Below are positions 1 through 8,161 of a stretch of 64,000 nt of DNA, in pieces; the first letter of the stretch is position 1; every line of letters starts with the position of its first letter. The position numbers and the translations under genes were made by a program. The stretch is taken from positions 79,925-143,924 of the forward strand of contig NZ_CDBN01000050.1 of NCBI RefSeq assembly GCF_000820085.1, written 5' to 3'. The DNA is from Aeromonas sanarellii (GTDB lineage Bacteria; Pseudomonadota; Gammaproteobacteria; Enterobacterales; Aeromonadaceae). Under the pieces are notes generated by a model. It did no database searches. It had not been told where the DNA came from and worked only from the letters and a program-made list of their open reading frames with translations.

Positions 1-468
1 CGGCTCAACCAGGATCTCCGCCAGGGAGACAGGGCCGACTTCAGGCTGCACCTGGCGCTCCTGACCGAGGCGGTGGAAGAGCAGCCCTGGTTTGACGGCC
101 CGCCCCCGGCTGCCTCTGGCACGACGCCGTGGCGCACCCGCTTCGGCCTGATGCCCCAGCCCCCCCTGCAGGGGGGAATGGAGGAGACCGGGGCCGGAGC
201 GCTGAACGAGCGCCTGCAGCAGGGGGGCTGCATGGCGGACGTCCGGCTCTGGCTGGCGCTGCGATCCCCCCCGCTGGTGAGCCGGGCGCCGGCGCTGGAT
301 CCCGCCGTCTATGACAACCTCTCGGCGCTGGGCCGCGAGCGCTGGCTGGGGAAGCAGGCCGCCAGCCCTCTGGGTGGCGAGCCCAGGGGGGAGGATCCTC
401 TGCTCATGCTGCCGCTGCTGGATGAACTCTCTCGCGAAGTGGATGCCAGGCTGCGCTGGCTGGGGTGA
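1..468 (+). CDS. VC2046/SO_3500-like protein, 3' part
   Basis: The frame is open from the first base of the window to a TGA at 466-468, so the 5' end lies outside. The visible part starts RLNQDLRQGDRADFRLHLALL. This resembles the N-terminal 'LNQ..R.GRRADF.LLLAML' region of the gammaproteobacterial VC2046/SO_3500 family, which has no established function. Later residues (DPAVYDNLSALGRERWL) also look like that family, but I am recalling it from memory. A bidirectional terminator follows and separates it from the convergent raiA. The family call is tentative; that the frame is coding is more certain. Confidence 0.6.
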   Translation, partial: RLNQDLRQGDRADFRLHLALLTEAVEEQPWFDGPPPAASGTTPWRTRFGLMPQPPLQGGMEETGAGALNERLQQGGCMADVRLWLALRSPPLVSRAPALDPAVYDNLSALGRERWLGKQAASPLGGEPRGEDPLLMLPLLDELSREVDARLRWLG

Positions 469-492
469 TGGGCGCCGAGTCGGCGCCATGCA

Positions 493-516
493 AAAAGGCG
501 GGATGACCCGCCTTTT
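493..516. terminator. Bidirectional Rho-independent terminator
   Basis: AAAAGGCGGG, loop ATGA, CCCGCCTTTT form a perfect 10-bp stem with A and T tracts on both sides. It lies between the convergent first gene and raiA and can serve both. Confidence 0.85.
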
Positions 517-543
517 GCTCAATGGATGGAGAGGGGAACCGGA

Positions 544-876
544 TCAAGCGTCCGCTTCGTCCGGCTGGGCCACTTCCTTGCCGGCGGCACGGCGGGCGAT
601 GGGCTTCTCCGTGTGACGGTTGAGCTGGCGCTCCAGCTTCTGGCCCAGATCCGTGATGGCGGCATAGAGATCCTCATGCTCTGCCTGCGCAAACAGCTTG
701 CCGTTGGGGATGCCGACCGTGGCTTCGACGATATACATCAAACGCTCTTTGGAGATGATCACGTGGGGTGTGATAAGAGGCACCTGAAGACGCTCGAGCT
801 TTTCAAAACGGGATTCAATGCGCTCGCGGATGGCTGGGGTGATGTCAATGATTTTGCTGGTCATTTCAATTTTCAT
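544..876 (-). CDS. raiA: Ribosome-associated inhibitor RaiA (YfiA/HPF family)
   Basis: A 110-residue protein of the ribosome hibernation family, which binds the 30S decoding region and silences ribosomes in stationary phase or cold. The pattern TSKIIDITPAIRERIE at the N-terminus, then PHVIISKE and HEDLYAAITDLGQKLERQL, aligns best with E. coli RaiA. The protein ends in a short acidic tail and lacks the long C-terminal domain of long HPF. The start at 876 has an AAGGGGG Shine-Dalgarno at 6 nt spacing. A strong CRP-like site lies about 75 bp upstream, suggesting cAMP control. The gene is alone on its strand. Confidence 0.93.
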   Translation of the reverse strand: MKIEMTSKIIDITPAIRERIESRFEKLERLQVPLITPHVIISKERLMYIVEATVGIPNGKLFAQAEHEDLYAAITDLGQKLERQLNRHTEKPIARRAAGKEVAQPDEADA

Positions 877-910
877 ATTGGCCCCCTTCGGGTCGTCTTG
901 CTTGTGTCTT

Positions 911-962
911 CACCCTCAGATTACCCATGTGGTTAAATCAGAATGTGATCTGAATCACGAAA
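911..962 (-). promoter_or_regulatory. CRP site and promoter for raiA
   Basis: TGTGATCTGAATCACG at 944-959 matches the CRP consensus TGTGA-N6-TCACA in 9 of 10 positions. On the minus strand a TAATCT -10 box (918-923) predicts a start near 910. That puts the CRP centre (951.5) at -41.5, the class II position. Confidence 0.7.
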
Positions 963-1268
963 TGTCCCCCTGGCGATCTCACCGTCCCCAAATTGTGAGC
1001 TTTTCCCGTTTCATGCCAAAAACCGCTTGAGCTCAGTGAAACAGGAAGGCAGTATCAGGGAATAGGATCGTTTCTGTCCCCCTCTTGGCAGCGCCTTGTG
1101 CCGACCCGATATCCGGTTTTCGCCGCACCGCCTCGTATTTTCTCTATCCACATCGCGTTATCGCATCGCAGAAGATTGCCATGCGCCGGTGGAGATATGC
1201 GCGTAAACGGATATGCTTTTCTGCAAGAGTCGGGGGTGGATGACGTGGTTGTCGTGTCGGAGTCGTAA

Positions 1269-3788
1269 ATGAAGCAGCAAGCCACCCAGATGATGTGGTT
1301 TTATGATCGGCAGCATGAGCAGTGGAGCCTGTCGGATCATGTCTCTTGTGAGCCCTGGGCAGGGGAGGGGCCTCATCCCTGGGCCGGGCAGCTGGTGCCG
1401 GAAGATGAAGCGGGTTTCGCCGATTTTCTCTCCAGACTCCACCACAGTGGCCAGTCCGGCCAATTCATCGGTCACCTCGGCGACGAGACGGGCAATGTGC
1501 ACCATGTGCTCTGGTACGGTCAGTATGTGGCGGCCCAGCAGCTCTGCTGTGGCTGGCTGGCCCCGCTCGAGATGATCCACCGCGAGATGAGCCGCACCGA
1601 GCCGCCCGCCGGGATCATTCCGCCACTGCCCCTGTTGCAGGCCCCCTTGCTGGCCAAGCTGGCACAGGCGCTCTCCGCCAAGACGGGGCTCGATTTCTGC
1701 CAGACCCTGGTCAACGAACTCGCCCATATCCTGGGGGCCAGCGCGGTCTGGCTGACGGAGCGGGTCGGGCTCGACCGGCTCAGGGTGCTGGCGAGTCACG
1801 GCATCGACGTCAAGGAGTACGCCCTGGGCGACATGCCTTGCCAGCAACTCTATCGGCAGGGGGCCACCAGCCCTTCCCCCGTCAGTGAACCATTGAGCGA
1901 GGGCCAGGGCCTGCCCGCCGGCCTTCATTACTACGCCCAGCCACTGCTGGATCGCGGCGGCCAGCTCCTGGGCCATCTCGCCCTGCTGTTCCCGAGCCAG
2001 ACCCAGACCGCCGATCTGGGCTCAGTGCTGACCATCTTCTCGGTGCGCATGGTGGCCGAGCTGGAGCGTCTGCAGAGCGATGCCCTGATGCGGCTGTCTG
2101 CGGTGGCGTTCGAAACCCACGAAGGCATCATCATCACGGATCCCGAGTTCAAGATCCTGCGGGTCAATTACGCCTTCAGCCAGATCACCGGCTTTGACAG
2201 TCAGGGGGTCATAGGCCTGCACCTTGGCAACGATCTCTGGTCGGGACTGGGCGGGCTGGGCTATGAGCTCAACGCCCTCGATCGCTGGCAGGGGGAGACC
2301 CTGCGTCTGCACGCCGACGGCCGCGCCTATCCCCAGTGGGAAATCGTCACCCCGGTGCAGGACGACAAGGGGGGCATCAGCCACTACGTCATCTTCTTCG
2401 AGGACATCTCCGAGCGAAAGGCGGCGGAGCGCCGCATCCAGGATCTCGCCTATTACGACGAGCTGACCGGCCTGCCCAATCGCCGCCAGCTGCACGAGAC
2501 CCTGGCCCAGGCGTTTGCGGAGGCGAGCCGTGAGCACCTCATCGGCGCCCTGCTGTTCATCGATCTCGACCACTTCAAGACCATCAACGACTCCCTCGGC
2601 CACGCCACCGGTGACTGGCTGCTCAAGGAGGTGGCCAGCCGGCTCAAGCGGCTGGTGCGCCAGGGAGATTGCCTGGCGCGACTCGGCGGCGACGAGTTCG
2701 TGCTGCTACTGCCGGCGCTCTCCATCAGCCCGCCCCAGGCGGAGATGCAGGCCGACCTCATCGCGGAGCGGCTCATCGGTGAAATCGCCGCCCCCTACAG
2801 CCATGGGGGACAGGTGCTGCATATCGGGGCCAGCGTCGGCATCACCCTCTTCCCCGGACGGGAGCAGGAGGCGGGGGATTTGCTCAAGCAGGCCGACACC
2901 GCCATGTACCAGGCCAAGTCGGCGGGCCGCAAGACCCGGCGCTTCTTCGATGCCTCCATGCAGTTGCAGGCCGACCGGCGTCTGCTCATCCACAACGAGC
3001 TGCGCAGCGCCCTCGACAACCAGGAGCTGACCCTGCACTACCAGCCCCAGCACATGGTCGAGGGGGGGGACCTCATCGGGGTGGAGGCGCTGATCCGCTG
3101 GCAACCGCCGGGCCGGGCCCTGGTCTCCCCCGCCGAGTTCATCCCCATCGCCGAGGAGACGGATCTCATCGTCGACATCGGCAACTGGGTGCTGCACGAG
3201 GCGTGCACCCAGTACGTCTCCTGGGAAGAGAACGGAATCCACGTGCCCCAGCTGTCGGTCAACGTCAGCGCCAAGCAGTTCCATGCCCCCGATTTCGTCG
3301 ATCGCATTCACGACGTGCTGGCCTCGACCGGCATGGATCCCGCGTGCCTGAACCTGGAGATCACCGAGTCCGTGGTGCTCGGCCATGCGGAGGACACCAT
3401 CAGCAAGATGACCGAGCTCAAGACCCTGGGCATCAGCTTCGCCATCGACGACTTCGGAGCCGGCTACTCCTCCCTGAGCTACCTCAAGCGGCTGCCGGCG
3501 GACGAGCTCAAGATCGACCGCTCTTTCATCCAGGACATCCCAAAGGATGGGGACAACATGGCCATCGTCGAGGCGGTGATCGCCATGGCACGCCACATGG
3601 GGTTCAACGTGACGGCGGAGGGGGTGGAGTCCCGCCAGCAGCTGGAGTTCCTGCAGGCGCAGGGCTGCCATTTCTTCCAGGGTTATCTCGCCTCCAAGCC
3701 GCTCCCCGTGCCCTATCTGGAACGCTATGTCAGCCGCCTGGTGCGCAGCGAACGCAGCGCCTTTGCCGACAAAAATAGTGTGGCGTAG
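1269..3788 (+). CDS. PAS/GGDEF/EAL cyclic-di-GMP protein
   Basis: An 839-residue signalling protein that should make and/or degrade c-di-GMP. The order is an N-terminal region including a probable GAF domain (about 120-265), a PAS domain (about 275-390, VAFETHEGIIITDPEFKILRVN), GGDEF (about 405-565) and EAL (about 575-820). The cyclase motif is intact (RLGGDEFVLL, near residue 475), as is the EAL motif (GVEALIRW, Glu near 606) with the downstream DDFGAGYSSLSYLKRLPADELKIDRSF block. Both activities are therefore possible. No membrane segment is apparent, so it is probably cytoplasmic. The ATG at 1269 has a GGAG about 7 nt upstream. It stands alone between raiA and slt. Confidence 0.9.
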   Translation: MKQQATQMMWFYDRQHEQWSLSDHVSCEPWAGEGPHPWAGQLVPEDEAGFADFLSRLHHSGQSGQFIGHLGDETGNVHHVLWYGQYVAAQQLCCGWLAPLEMIHREMSRTEPPAGIIPPLPLLQAPLLAKLAQALSAKTGLDFCQTLVNELAHILGASAVWLTERVGLDRLRVLASHGIDVKEYALGDMPCQQLYRQGATSPSPVSEPLSEGQGLPAGLHYYAQPLLDRGGQLLGHLALLFPSQTQTADLGSVLTIFSVRMVAELERLQSDALMRLSAVAFETHEGIIITDPEFKILRVNYAFSQITGFDSQGVIGLHLGNDLWSGLGGLGYELNALDRWQGETLRLHADGRAYPQWEIVTPVQDDKGGISHYVIFFEDISERKAAERRIQDLAYYDELTGLPNRRQLHETLAQAFAEASREHLIGALLFIDLDHFKTINDSLGHATGDWLLKEVASRLKRLVRQGDCLARLGGDEFVLLLPALSISPPQAEMQADLIAERLIGEIAAPYSHGGQVLHIGASVGITLFPGREQEAGDLLKQADTAMYQAKSAGRKTRRFFDASMQLQADRRLLIHNELRSALDNQELTLHYQPQHMVEGGDLIGVEALIRWQPPGRALVSPAEFIPIAEETDLIVDIGNWVLHEACTQYVSWEENGIHVPQLSVNVSAKQFHAPDFVDRIHDVLASTGMDPACLNLEITESVVLGHAEDTISKMTELKTLGISFAIDDFGAGYSSLSYLKRLPADELKIDRSFIQDIPKDGDNMAIVEAVIAMARHMGFNVTAEGVESRQQLEFLQAQGCHFFQGYLASKPLPVPYLERYVSRLVRSERSAFADKNSVA

Positions 3789-3823
3789 CCCGGGGGCTTA
3801 GCGGGTAGAATGAAGGTATGTCA

Positions 3824-3843
3824 CCACCGCCAGCGGGCGGTGG
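3824..3843. repeat. Perfect hairpin in the slt leader
   Basis: CCACCGCC, loop AGCG, GGCGGTGG: an 8-bp perfect stem 19 nt upstream of the preferred slt start. It has no T tract, so it is more likely a leader structure than a terminator. Confidence 0.6.
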
Positions 3844-3862
3844 CCGTGCCTTTGAAGGGAGA

Positions 3863-5788
3863 ATGCCATTCGTGAAAGCCGTGCAGGGAATCATCTTATC
3901 GGCGCTGTGTGTGCCAGGGCTAGTGGCACCCGTCTTTTCGCAAACCATGGAACAGTCCCTCTATCGTGAGGGCTATGACGCCGTGCGGGCCAATGATCAG
4001 ACCCGTTTCGAGCAAATTCGTGCCCGCCTGAGCCATTACCCCCTGCGGCCCTATCTGGACTACTACCAGCTCGCCTTCAGGCCGGGGGCGGCGGACTATG
4101 ACGACGTGACCCGCTTCATCCGCCAGCACGGGGACACGCCCCAATCCAACCGCCTGGAGCGCGCTTACCTCAGCTATCTGGCCCAGAGCCAGCAATGGTC
4201 CCAGTTCCTGCGCTTCTACCCGGCCAAGCCGAGCTCCACCGATCTGCTCTGTCAGCACTATCAGGCCCGCTTCTACACGGGGCACAAGAGCGAGGCCCTG
4301 AAGGAAGCCGGCAAACTCTGGCTGAGCGGCCAGTCCAGGCCCGATGCCTGCGATCCCCTGTTCGATCTCTGGCAGCAGGCTGGACTGCGCACCCAGGAGA
4401 AGATATGGCAGCGCATGAGCCTGGCCTTCGAGGCGCAGAACCCCAATCTCATTCGCCACCTGGGGGCCCAGCTCGGCAGCGGCATGAAGGGATACGGGGA
4501 TCAGATGATCGCCCTGTATGAGCAACCCGTGCGGGCGATGAATCCGGCCAACTTCATGGCGACACCGCCATCGCGCCAGCTGCTCTCCCTGGGACTGGCC
4601 CGCTATGCCAATGAGCAGCCGGATGCGGTCTTGCGCCAGCTGGGGGAGATGACCCGCCGCTTCGGCCTGAACCACACCGAGGTGACACGGGTGGAGCGGG
4701 CGGCCGCCCGCCGCCTGCTGCTCGATCGTTCCCTCGCCCAGCGCAGCTGGCTGGACGCGGCCCTGGTGCGCCTGAAGGATGGCGAGCTGATGGAGCTGCG
4801 TGCCCGCCTGGCCGTCTGGGAGCAGGACTGGCGCGGGCTGGAGGGCTGGGTCAAGCGGATGCCCATGGCACTGCAGAAGGAGGATCGCTGGCGCTACTGG
4901 ATGGCGCGCTCGCTGGAGGAGCAGGGGCGGCAGAAACCGGCGCGGGAGCTCTATCTCGAGACCGCGAATCTGCGCGGCTTCTATGGCTTCATGGCGGCGC
5001 AGCGCACCGGGGTGCCCTATCGCATCAAGAACCAGAGCGTGGCGCACAAGGTGCCGGACTGGCGTACCGCCAGCCAGCGCTGGCCCTTCCTGCTGCGGGT
5101 GCGCGAGCTGCTGGCGATGAACGAGATCACGGCGGCCCGCTCTGAGTGGATCCACAACATGGATCGCAACAGCGTGGCACAGCGTCTCGAGTTCGGTCAC
5201 ATCGCCCTCAACCAGGGCTGGCACGAGCTGGCCATCCTCTCCAGCATCCGGGCCGAGGCCTGGGATGCGCTGGACTTGCGCTTCCCGCTGCCGCTCAAGC
5301 GCACCTTCTCCCAGATGGCCCAGGAGCGGACCATGAACACCAGCCTGCTCTACGCCATCTCCCGCCAGGAGAGCGCCCTCTATCCGCTGGCGCAGTCGCC
5401 GGTCGGGGCGCGGGGCCTGATGCAGCTGATGCCGGCCACCGCCAGGGAGACGGCGGGCAAGCTGGGGGTTCCCTATCGCAACGAGCAGCAGCTGTTCGAT
5501 CCGGCCATGAACATTCGCCTCGGCAGCGCCTACCTCAAGCGCCTGCTGGACGTGTATGACGGCAACCGGATCCTGGCGGCGGCGGCCTACAACGCGGGCC
5601 CGGGCCGGGTGAAGCGCTGGCGTGAGCAGAGCGAGAACAAGCCGATGGATGTCTGGGTGGAGAGCATTCCCTATCGGGAGACGCGCAACTATGTCCAGAA
5701 CGTCCTCTCCTTCGACCTCATCTATCAGCACAAGCTGCAGCAGCCCCTGCGTTTCATGTCGGAACGCGAGCTGAATCACGCCTACTGA
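3863..5788 (+). CDS. slt: Soluble lytic murein transglycosylase
   Basis: A periplasmic muramidase-type enzyme that cleaves peptidoglycan to 1,6-anhydromuropeptides. I choose the ATG at 3863 over the in-frame ATG at 3818: it has a GGGAG just upstream and yields a proper signal peptide (MPFVKAVQGIILSALCVPGL..FSQ). The upstream start would add 15 residues encoded by a hairpin. The body is a long alpha-helical superhelix typical of Slt70. The C-terminal SLT domain carries ISRQESALYPLAQSPVGARGLMQLMPATA, with the catalytic Glu near residue 503, and then AAAYNAGPGRVKRW. The 641-residue length fits the E. coli enzyme. Confidence 0.93.
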   Translation: MPFVKAVQGIILSALCVPGLVAPVFSQTMEQSLYREGYDAVRANDQTRFEQIRARLSHYPLRPYLDYYQLAFRPGAADYDDVTRFIRQHGDTPQSNRLERAYLSYLAQSQQWSQFLRFYPAKPSSTDLLCQHYQARFYTGHKSEALKEAGKLWLSGQSRPDACDPLFDLWQQAGLRTQEKIWQRMSLAFEAQNPNLIRHLGAQLGSGMKGYGDQMIALYEQPVRAMNPANFMATPPSRQLLSLGLARYANEQPDAVLRQLGEMTRRFGLNHTEVTRVERAAARRLLLDRSLAQRSWLDAALVRLKDGELMELRARLAVWEQDWRGLEGWVKRMPMALQKEDRWRYWMARSLEEQGRQKPARELYLETANLRGFYGFMAAQRTGVPYRIKNQSVAHKVPDWRTASQRWPFLLRVRELLAMNEITAARSEWIHNMDRNSVAQRLEFGHIALNQGWHELAILSSIRAEAWDALDLRFPLPLKRTFSQMAQERTMNTSLLYAISRQESALYPLAQSPVGARGLMQLMPATARETAGKLGVPYRNEQQLFDPAMNIRLGSAYLKRLLDVYDGNRILAAAAYNAGPGRVKRWREQSENKPMDVWVESIPYRETRNYVQNVLSFDLIYQHKLQQPLRFMSERELNHAY

Positions 5789-5819
5789 GTCAGGGGGCAG
5801 TCGTTGTCGCGGCTGCCTC

Positions 5820-5913
5820 CCATTCTTGCCCAAGAATGGTTATCATCCCTTAAGCTTTGTTACAAAAGGAAACCTGCCAGGTGATCGGGCCCCGCGTCTT
5901 GGTCTGGCAGGTT
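5820..5913. repeat. Palindrome and inverted repeat between slt and the LacI-type gene
   Basis: CCATTCTTG CC CAAGAATGG (5820-5839) is a perfect 9-bp-arm palindrome. Further on, AACCTGCCAG (5871-5880) and CTGGCAGGTT (5904-5913) form a perfect 10-bp inverted repeat with a 23-nt loop. Neither has a T tract. They could be operators or mRNA structures of the regulator gene. Confidence 0.5.
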
Positions 5914-5965
5914 CGATACAATGCCCGATCATCACAGACAGGCTTTCCCAACAAAGGAATCGAGA

Positions 5966-6964
5966 GTGGCAACGATCAAAGATGTGTCTCAGCTGGCGAA
6001 TGTCTCCATTTCGACGGTGTCTCGAGTGATCAACAACACGGCTCAGGTGGCGCCAGAGAAGCGCGAGGCCGTGCTCGCGGCCATGAAGGAGCTCAGCTTT
6101 CGTCCAAACAGCTTCGCCCAGGCCCTGGTAAGCAAACGTTCCAACTGCATCGGCGTGCTGGTGGGCGATCTGTGTGGCGGCCCCTTCTTCGCCCAGATGA
6201 TGCGCGGCATCGAGAGCATGGTCGACAAGGCGAACAAGTTCACCATCGTCGTCTCCGGCAACCACGATGCGGCCAGGGAGCGTCACGCCATCCAGGCGCT
6301 GCTGCAACGCCAGTGCGACGCCCTGATCCTGCACAGCAAGGCCCTGCCTGACGAAGAGTTGAGCGAGCTGGCGTCGGGCACGACCCCTATCGTCTTCATC
6401 AACCGCCAGGTGCCGGGTTGTGAGGAGCGCTGTGTCTGGCTGGACAACCAGGCGGGCATCACCACGGCCTGCCAGCATCTGCTGGACGCGGGCCACCGCA
6501 AGATAGCCTTCGTCACCTCGGATGACGAGGAGTTCGTCGATGGTCAGCAGCGGATGGCCGGTTATCGCTTCGCCCTGGAACGGGCGGGCATCGAACTGGA
6601 TCAATCCCTCATCGGTCGCGCCTACGCCGATGAGAAGGGCGGCTATGTGGCCATGAGCGAGCTGCTGGAGCGCGGGGTCGAGTTCACCGCCGTCCTGGGC
6701 TTCAACGATGCCATGGTGGCGGGGGCCATCTCCTGCCTGCTGGAGCGAGGTTACAAGATCCCGCAGCAGGTGTCTGTGGTCGGCTTCGACGACATCCCCT
6801 ATGCCCGTTACATCTATCCCAAGCTCACCACGGTGCGCTACCCCATCGAGGAGATGGGAGAGCGGGCCGCGGAACTGGCCCTGCGCCTGCTGGATCACAA
6901 GCCGGTAGAGGGGCTGGAGCTCAAGTTTGAAGCGGAACTGGTGCGTCGGGAGTCGGTGGCCTGA
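5966..6964 (+). CDS. LacI-family repressor, GalR/AscG-like
   Basis: A sugar-responsive transcription factor of 332 residues from a GTG start. The GTG at 5966 gives MATIKDVSQLANVSISTVSRVINN, the canonical LacI/GalR helix-turn-helix start. The frame also runs upstream to an ATG at 5921, but that N-terminus does not fit the family. The hinge helix (NSFAQALVSKRS) and periplasmic-binding-protein-like effector domain follow, ending LTTVRYPIEEMGERAAELALRLL, very GalR/GalS/AscG-like. No sugar gene adjoins it. The nearest candidate target is the ideal 14-bp LacI-type palindrome at 7009-7022, upstream of a candidate small RNA. The effector sugar is unknown. Confidence 0.85.
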   Translation: MATIKDVSQLANVSISTVSRVINNTAQVAPEKREAVLAAMKELSFRPNSFAQALVSKRSNCIGVLVGDLCGGPFFAQMMRGIESMVDKANKFTIVVSGNHDAARERHAIQALLQRQCDALILHSKALPDEELSELASGTTPIVFINRQVPGCEERCVWLDNQAGITTACQHLLDAGHRKIAFVTSDDEEFVDGQQRMAGYRFALERAGIELDQSLIGRAYADEKGGYVAMSELLERGVEFTAVLGFNDAMVAGAISCLLERGYKIPQQVSVVGFDDIPYARYIYPKLTTVRYPIEEMGERAAELALRLLDHKPVEGLELKFEAELVRRESVA

Positions 6965-6970
6965 GTCATA

Positions 6971-6998
6971 AAGTTGGCCCCAAGTGGGCCGACTTTTT
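6971..6998 (+). terminator. Rho-independent terminator of the LacI-type gene
   Basis: AAGTTGGCCC, loop CAAGT, GGGCCGACTT followed by T residues. It lies 6 bp after the stop codon. Confidence 0.85.
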
Positions 6999-7008
6999 CA
7001 CAAGACAT

Positions 7009-7022
7009 TGAAAGCGCTTTCA
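7009..7022. promoter_or_regulatory. Ideal LacI/GalR-type operator
   Basis: TGAAAGCGCTTTCA is a perfect 14-bp palindrome with the central CG typical of LacI-family operators (AscG, CcpA and related sites). It lies just after the terminator of a GalR-like gene and about 71 bp upstream of the predicted start of a candidate small RNA. Confidence 0.7.
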
Positions 7023-7034
7023 GAAATCCTTTTC

Positions 7035-7080
7035 AACTGTGATCTGCTTCAAAGCTTTTTAGTGGCGCTGCCACTAGGAT
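7035..7080 (+). promoter_or_regulatory. CRP-type promoter of a candidate small RNA
   Basis: TGTGATCTGCTTCAAA at 7038-7053 matches CRP in 9 of 10 half-site positions. A TAGGAT -10 box lies at 7075-7080 and predicts a start at A7087. The CRP centre (7045.5) is then exactly -41.5. A TAGTGGC-GCT-GCCACTA inverted repeat (7060-7076) fills the spacer. Confidence 0.6.
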
Positions 7081-7086
7081 AGGCCC

Positions 7087-7196
7087 ACGAATTAGGAGCG
7101 TGCGCTCCCGATTTTCCCGCTGTGGGAGGTAACCGGCTCATCCGGCTATTTCCTTCGTTACTTTCGACGGTCATCATTGGATGGCCGTTTTTTTTT
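7087..7196 (+). ncRNA. Candidate small RNA of about 110 nt
   Basis: This stretch has its own predicted CRP-dependent promoter and ends in a strong intrinsic terminator before the next gene's start codon. It has no plausible ORF with a ribosome site. Predicted elements are a GGAGC-GTGC-GCTCC hairpin near the 5' end (7095-7108), a small CCGG-CTCAT-CCGG hairpin (7133-7145) and an unpaired pyrimidine-rich segment, TTTCCTTCGTTACTTTCG. That segment could pair with Shine-Dalgarno sequences, as Hfq-type RNAs do. I do not recognise it as Spot 42, CyaR, SgrS, GcvB or 6S. It could instead be a terminated leader of the downstream gene. Confidence 0.5.
7167..7196 (+). terminator. Intrinsic terminator with nine T residues
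   Basis: ACGGTCATC, loop ATTG, GATGGCCGT (one G-T pair), followed immediately by nine T residues. It ends 14 bp before the start codon of the next gene, so upstream transcripts should stop here. Confidence 0.85.
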
Positions 7197-7210
7197 GTCA
7201 GGATCCTGGA

Positions 7211-8023
7211 ATGACGCACGAACATGAGTATCAGACGGGCATCGTCGGCGCCGGCTGGCTGGGGTTGCCGCTGGCACAGGCGCTGCAGCGGTCGGGCCAG
7301 CGGGTCGCGGTGACGGTCAGCAGCGCCGAAAAGGCCGGGCGACTGCGAGGGGAGGGCATCGCCGCCTGGCCGTTGCTGCTCGCCCCCGAGATGGAGACGC
7401 TGCCGTTTCGCTGCCGTGACCTGGTGATCTGCGTGCCCCCCAGCAAGACCCGGGATTACCCGGCATCGGTGGCCCGGCTGTGCCGGTTGGCCCTGATGGC
7501 GGGAGTGCAGAGAGTGCTGTTTATCAGCGCGACCTCGGTATGGGCGCCCGGGCAGGGGGAGGAAGAGACGCCTGCCCCTGCCCACGAGAGAGGGATGCGA
7601 ATGCGGGCAGCCGAGCTCGCCGTGCTGGACGCCGGCTTTGCCTGCGCCATGGTGCTGCGCCCGGCCGGCCTCTACGGCCCCGATCGCCATCCAGGGCGTT
7701 TCCTCGCGGGCAAGACGCTGGCGGGAGGCGGGCAGGCGGTGAATCTGGTGCACCTGGACGACGTGGTGGCCGCCTGCCAGCTGATGCTGGCTCAGGGGCT
7801 GGATGGGGAGGCCTACAACCTGAGTGCCCCTGTCCACCCGCGCCGGGAGCAGCTCTATCCCTTCGCAAGCCGTCTGCTTGGGCTGCTGCCCCCGCAGTTC
7901 ATCGAGCCGGCCGGCGACTTTGCCCCCATCGAGGGGCAGCGCATCTGCCTGCGGCACGGTTTCGTCTATCGCTGGCCGGATCCGGCCCACTGGTTTGCCG
8001 AGCAGGCTGCCCTGAAGGGGTGA
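7211..8023 (+). CDS. NAD(P)-dependent epimerase/dehydratase-like protein (YeeZ family)
   Basis: A 270-residue Rossmann-fold protein. The start at 7211 is preferred because the in-frame ATG at 7181 lies inside the terminator hairpin. The N-terminus reads TGIVGAGWLGLPLAQAL, a GxGxxG dinucleotide-binding motif. LFISATSVWA and the Tyr-containing VLRPAGLYGPDRHPGRFLAG region then fit the YeeZ branch of atypical short-chain dehydrogenases (SDR_a family). Substrate and pathway are unknown. The gene sits alone, just after the candidate small RNA. Confidence 0.75.
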   Translation: MTHEHEYQTGIVGAGWLGLPLAQALQRSGQRVAVTVSSAEKAGRLRGEGIAAWPLLLAPEMETLPFRCRDLVICVPPSKTRDYPASVARLCRLALMAGVQRVLFISATSVWAPGQGEEETPAPAHERGMRMRAAELAVLDAGFACAMVLRPAGLYGPDRHPGRFLAGKTLAGGGQAVNLVHLDDVVAACQLMLAQGLDGEAYNLSAPVHPRREQLYPFASRLLGLLPPQFIEPAGDFAPIEGQRICLRHGFVYRWPDPAHWFAEQAALKG

Positions 8024-8161
8024 GCCAGGGATGCTGTCGGATTGCCATGGCGGCTGACCACGTGTGGGAGCCAGGTCTGGCGCGGGCCTGAGGGCAATTG
8101 AGGTTTGCCAAGGGCGGGATCGCCCCCTATCATGCCGCCATCCATGACAGAGAGAGCGGTA

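Noticed and set aside
3920..5833. Open frame of 637 codons antisense to slt
   Set aside because: Shadow of the real transglycosylase gene, with His/Gln/Leu-rich composition and no homologous feel.
5921..5965. Upstream ATG for the LacI-type gene
   Set aside because: Family proteins begin at the MATIKDV helix-turn-helix; the extra 15 residues do not fit. GTG at 5966 is preferred.
7181..7210. ATG start of the YeeZ-like gene within the T-tailed hairpin
   Set aside because: It would translate the terminator; ATG at 7211 gives the dinucleotide-binding motif close to the N-terminus.
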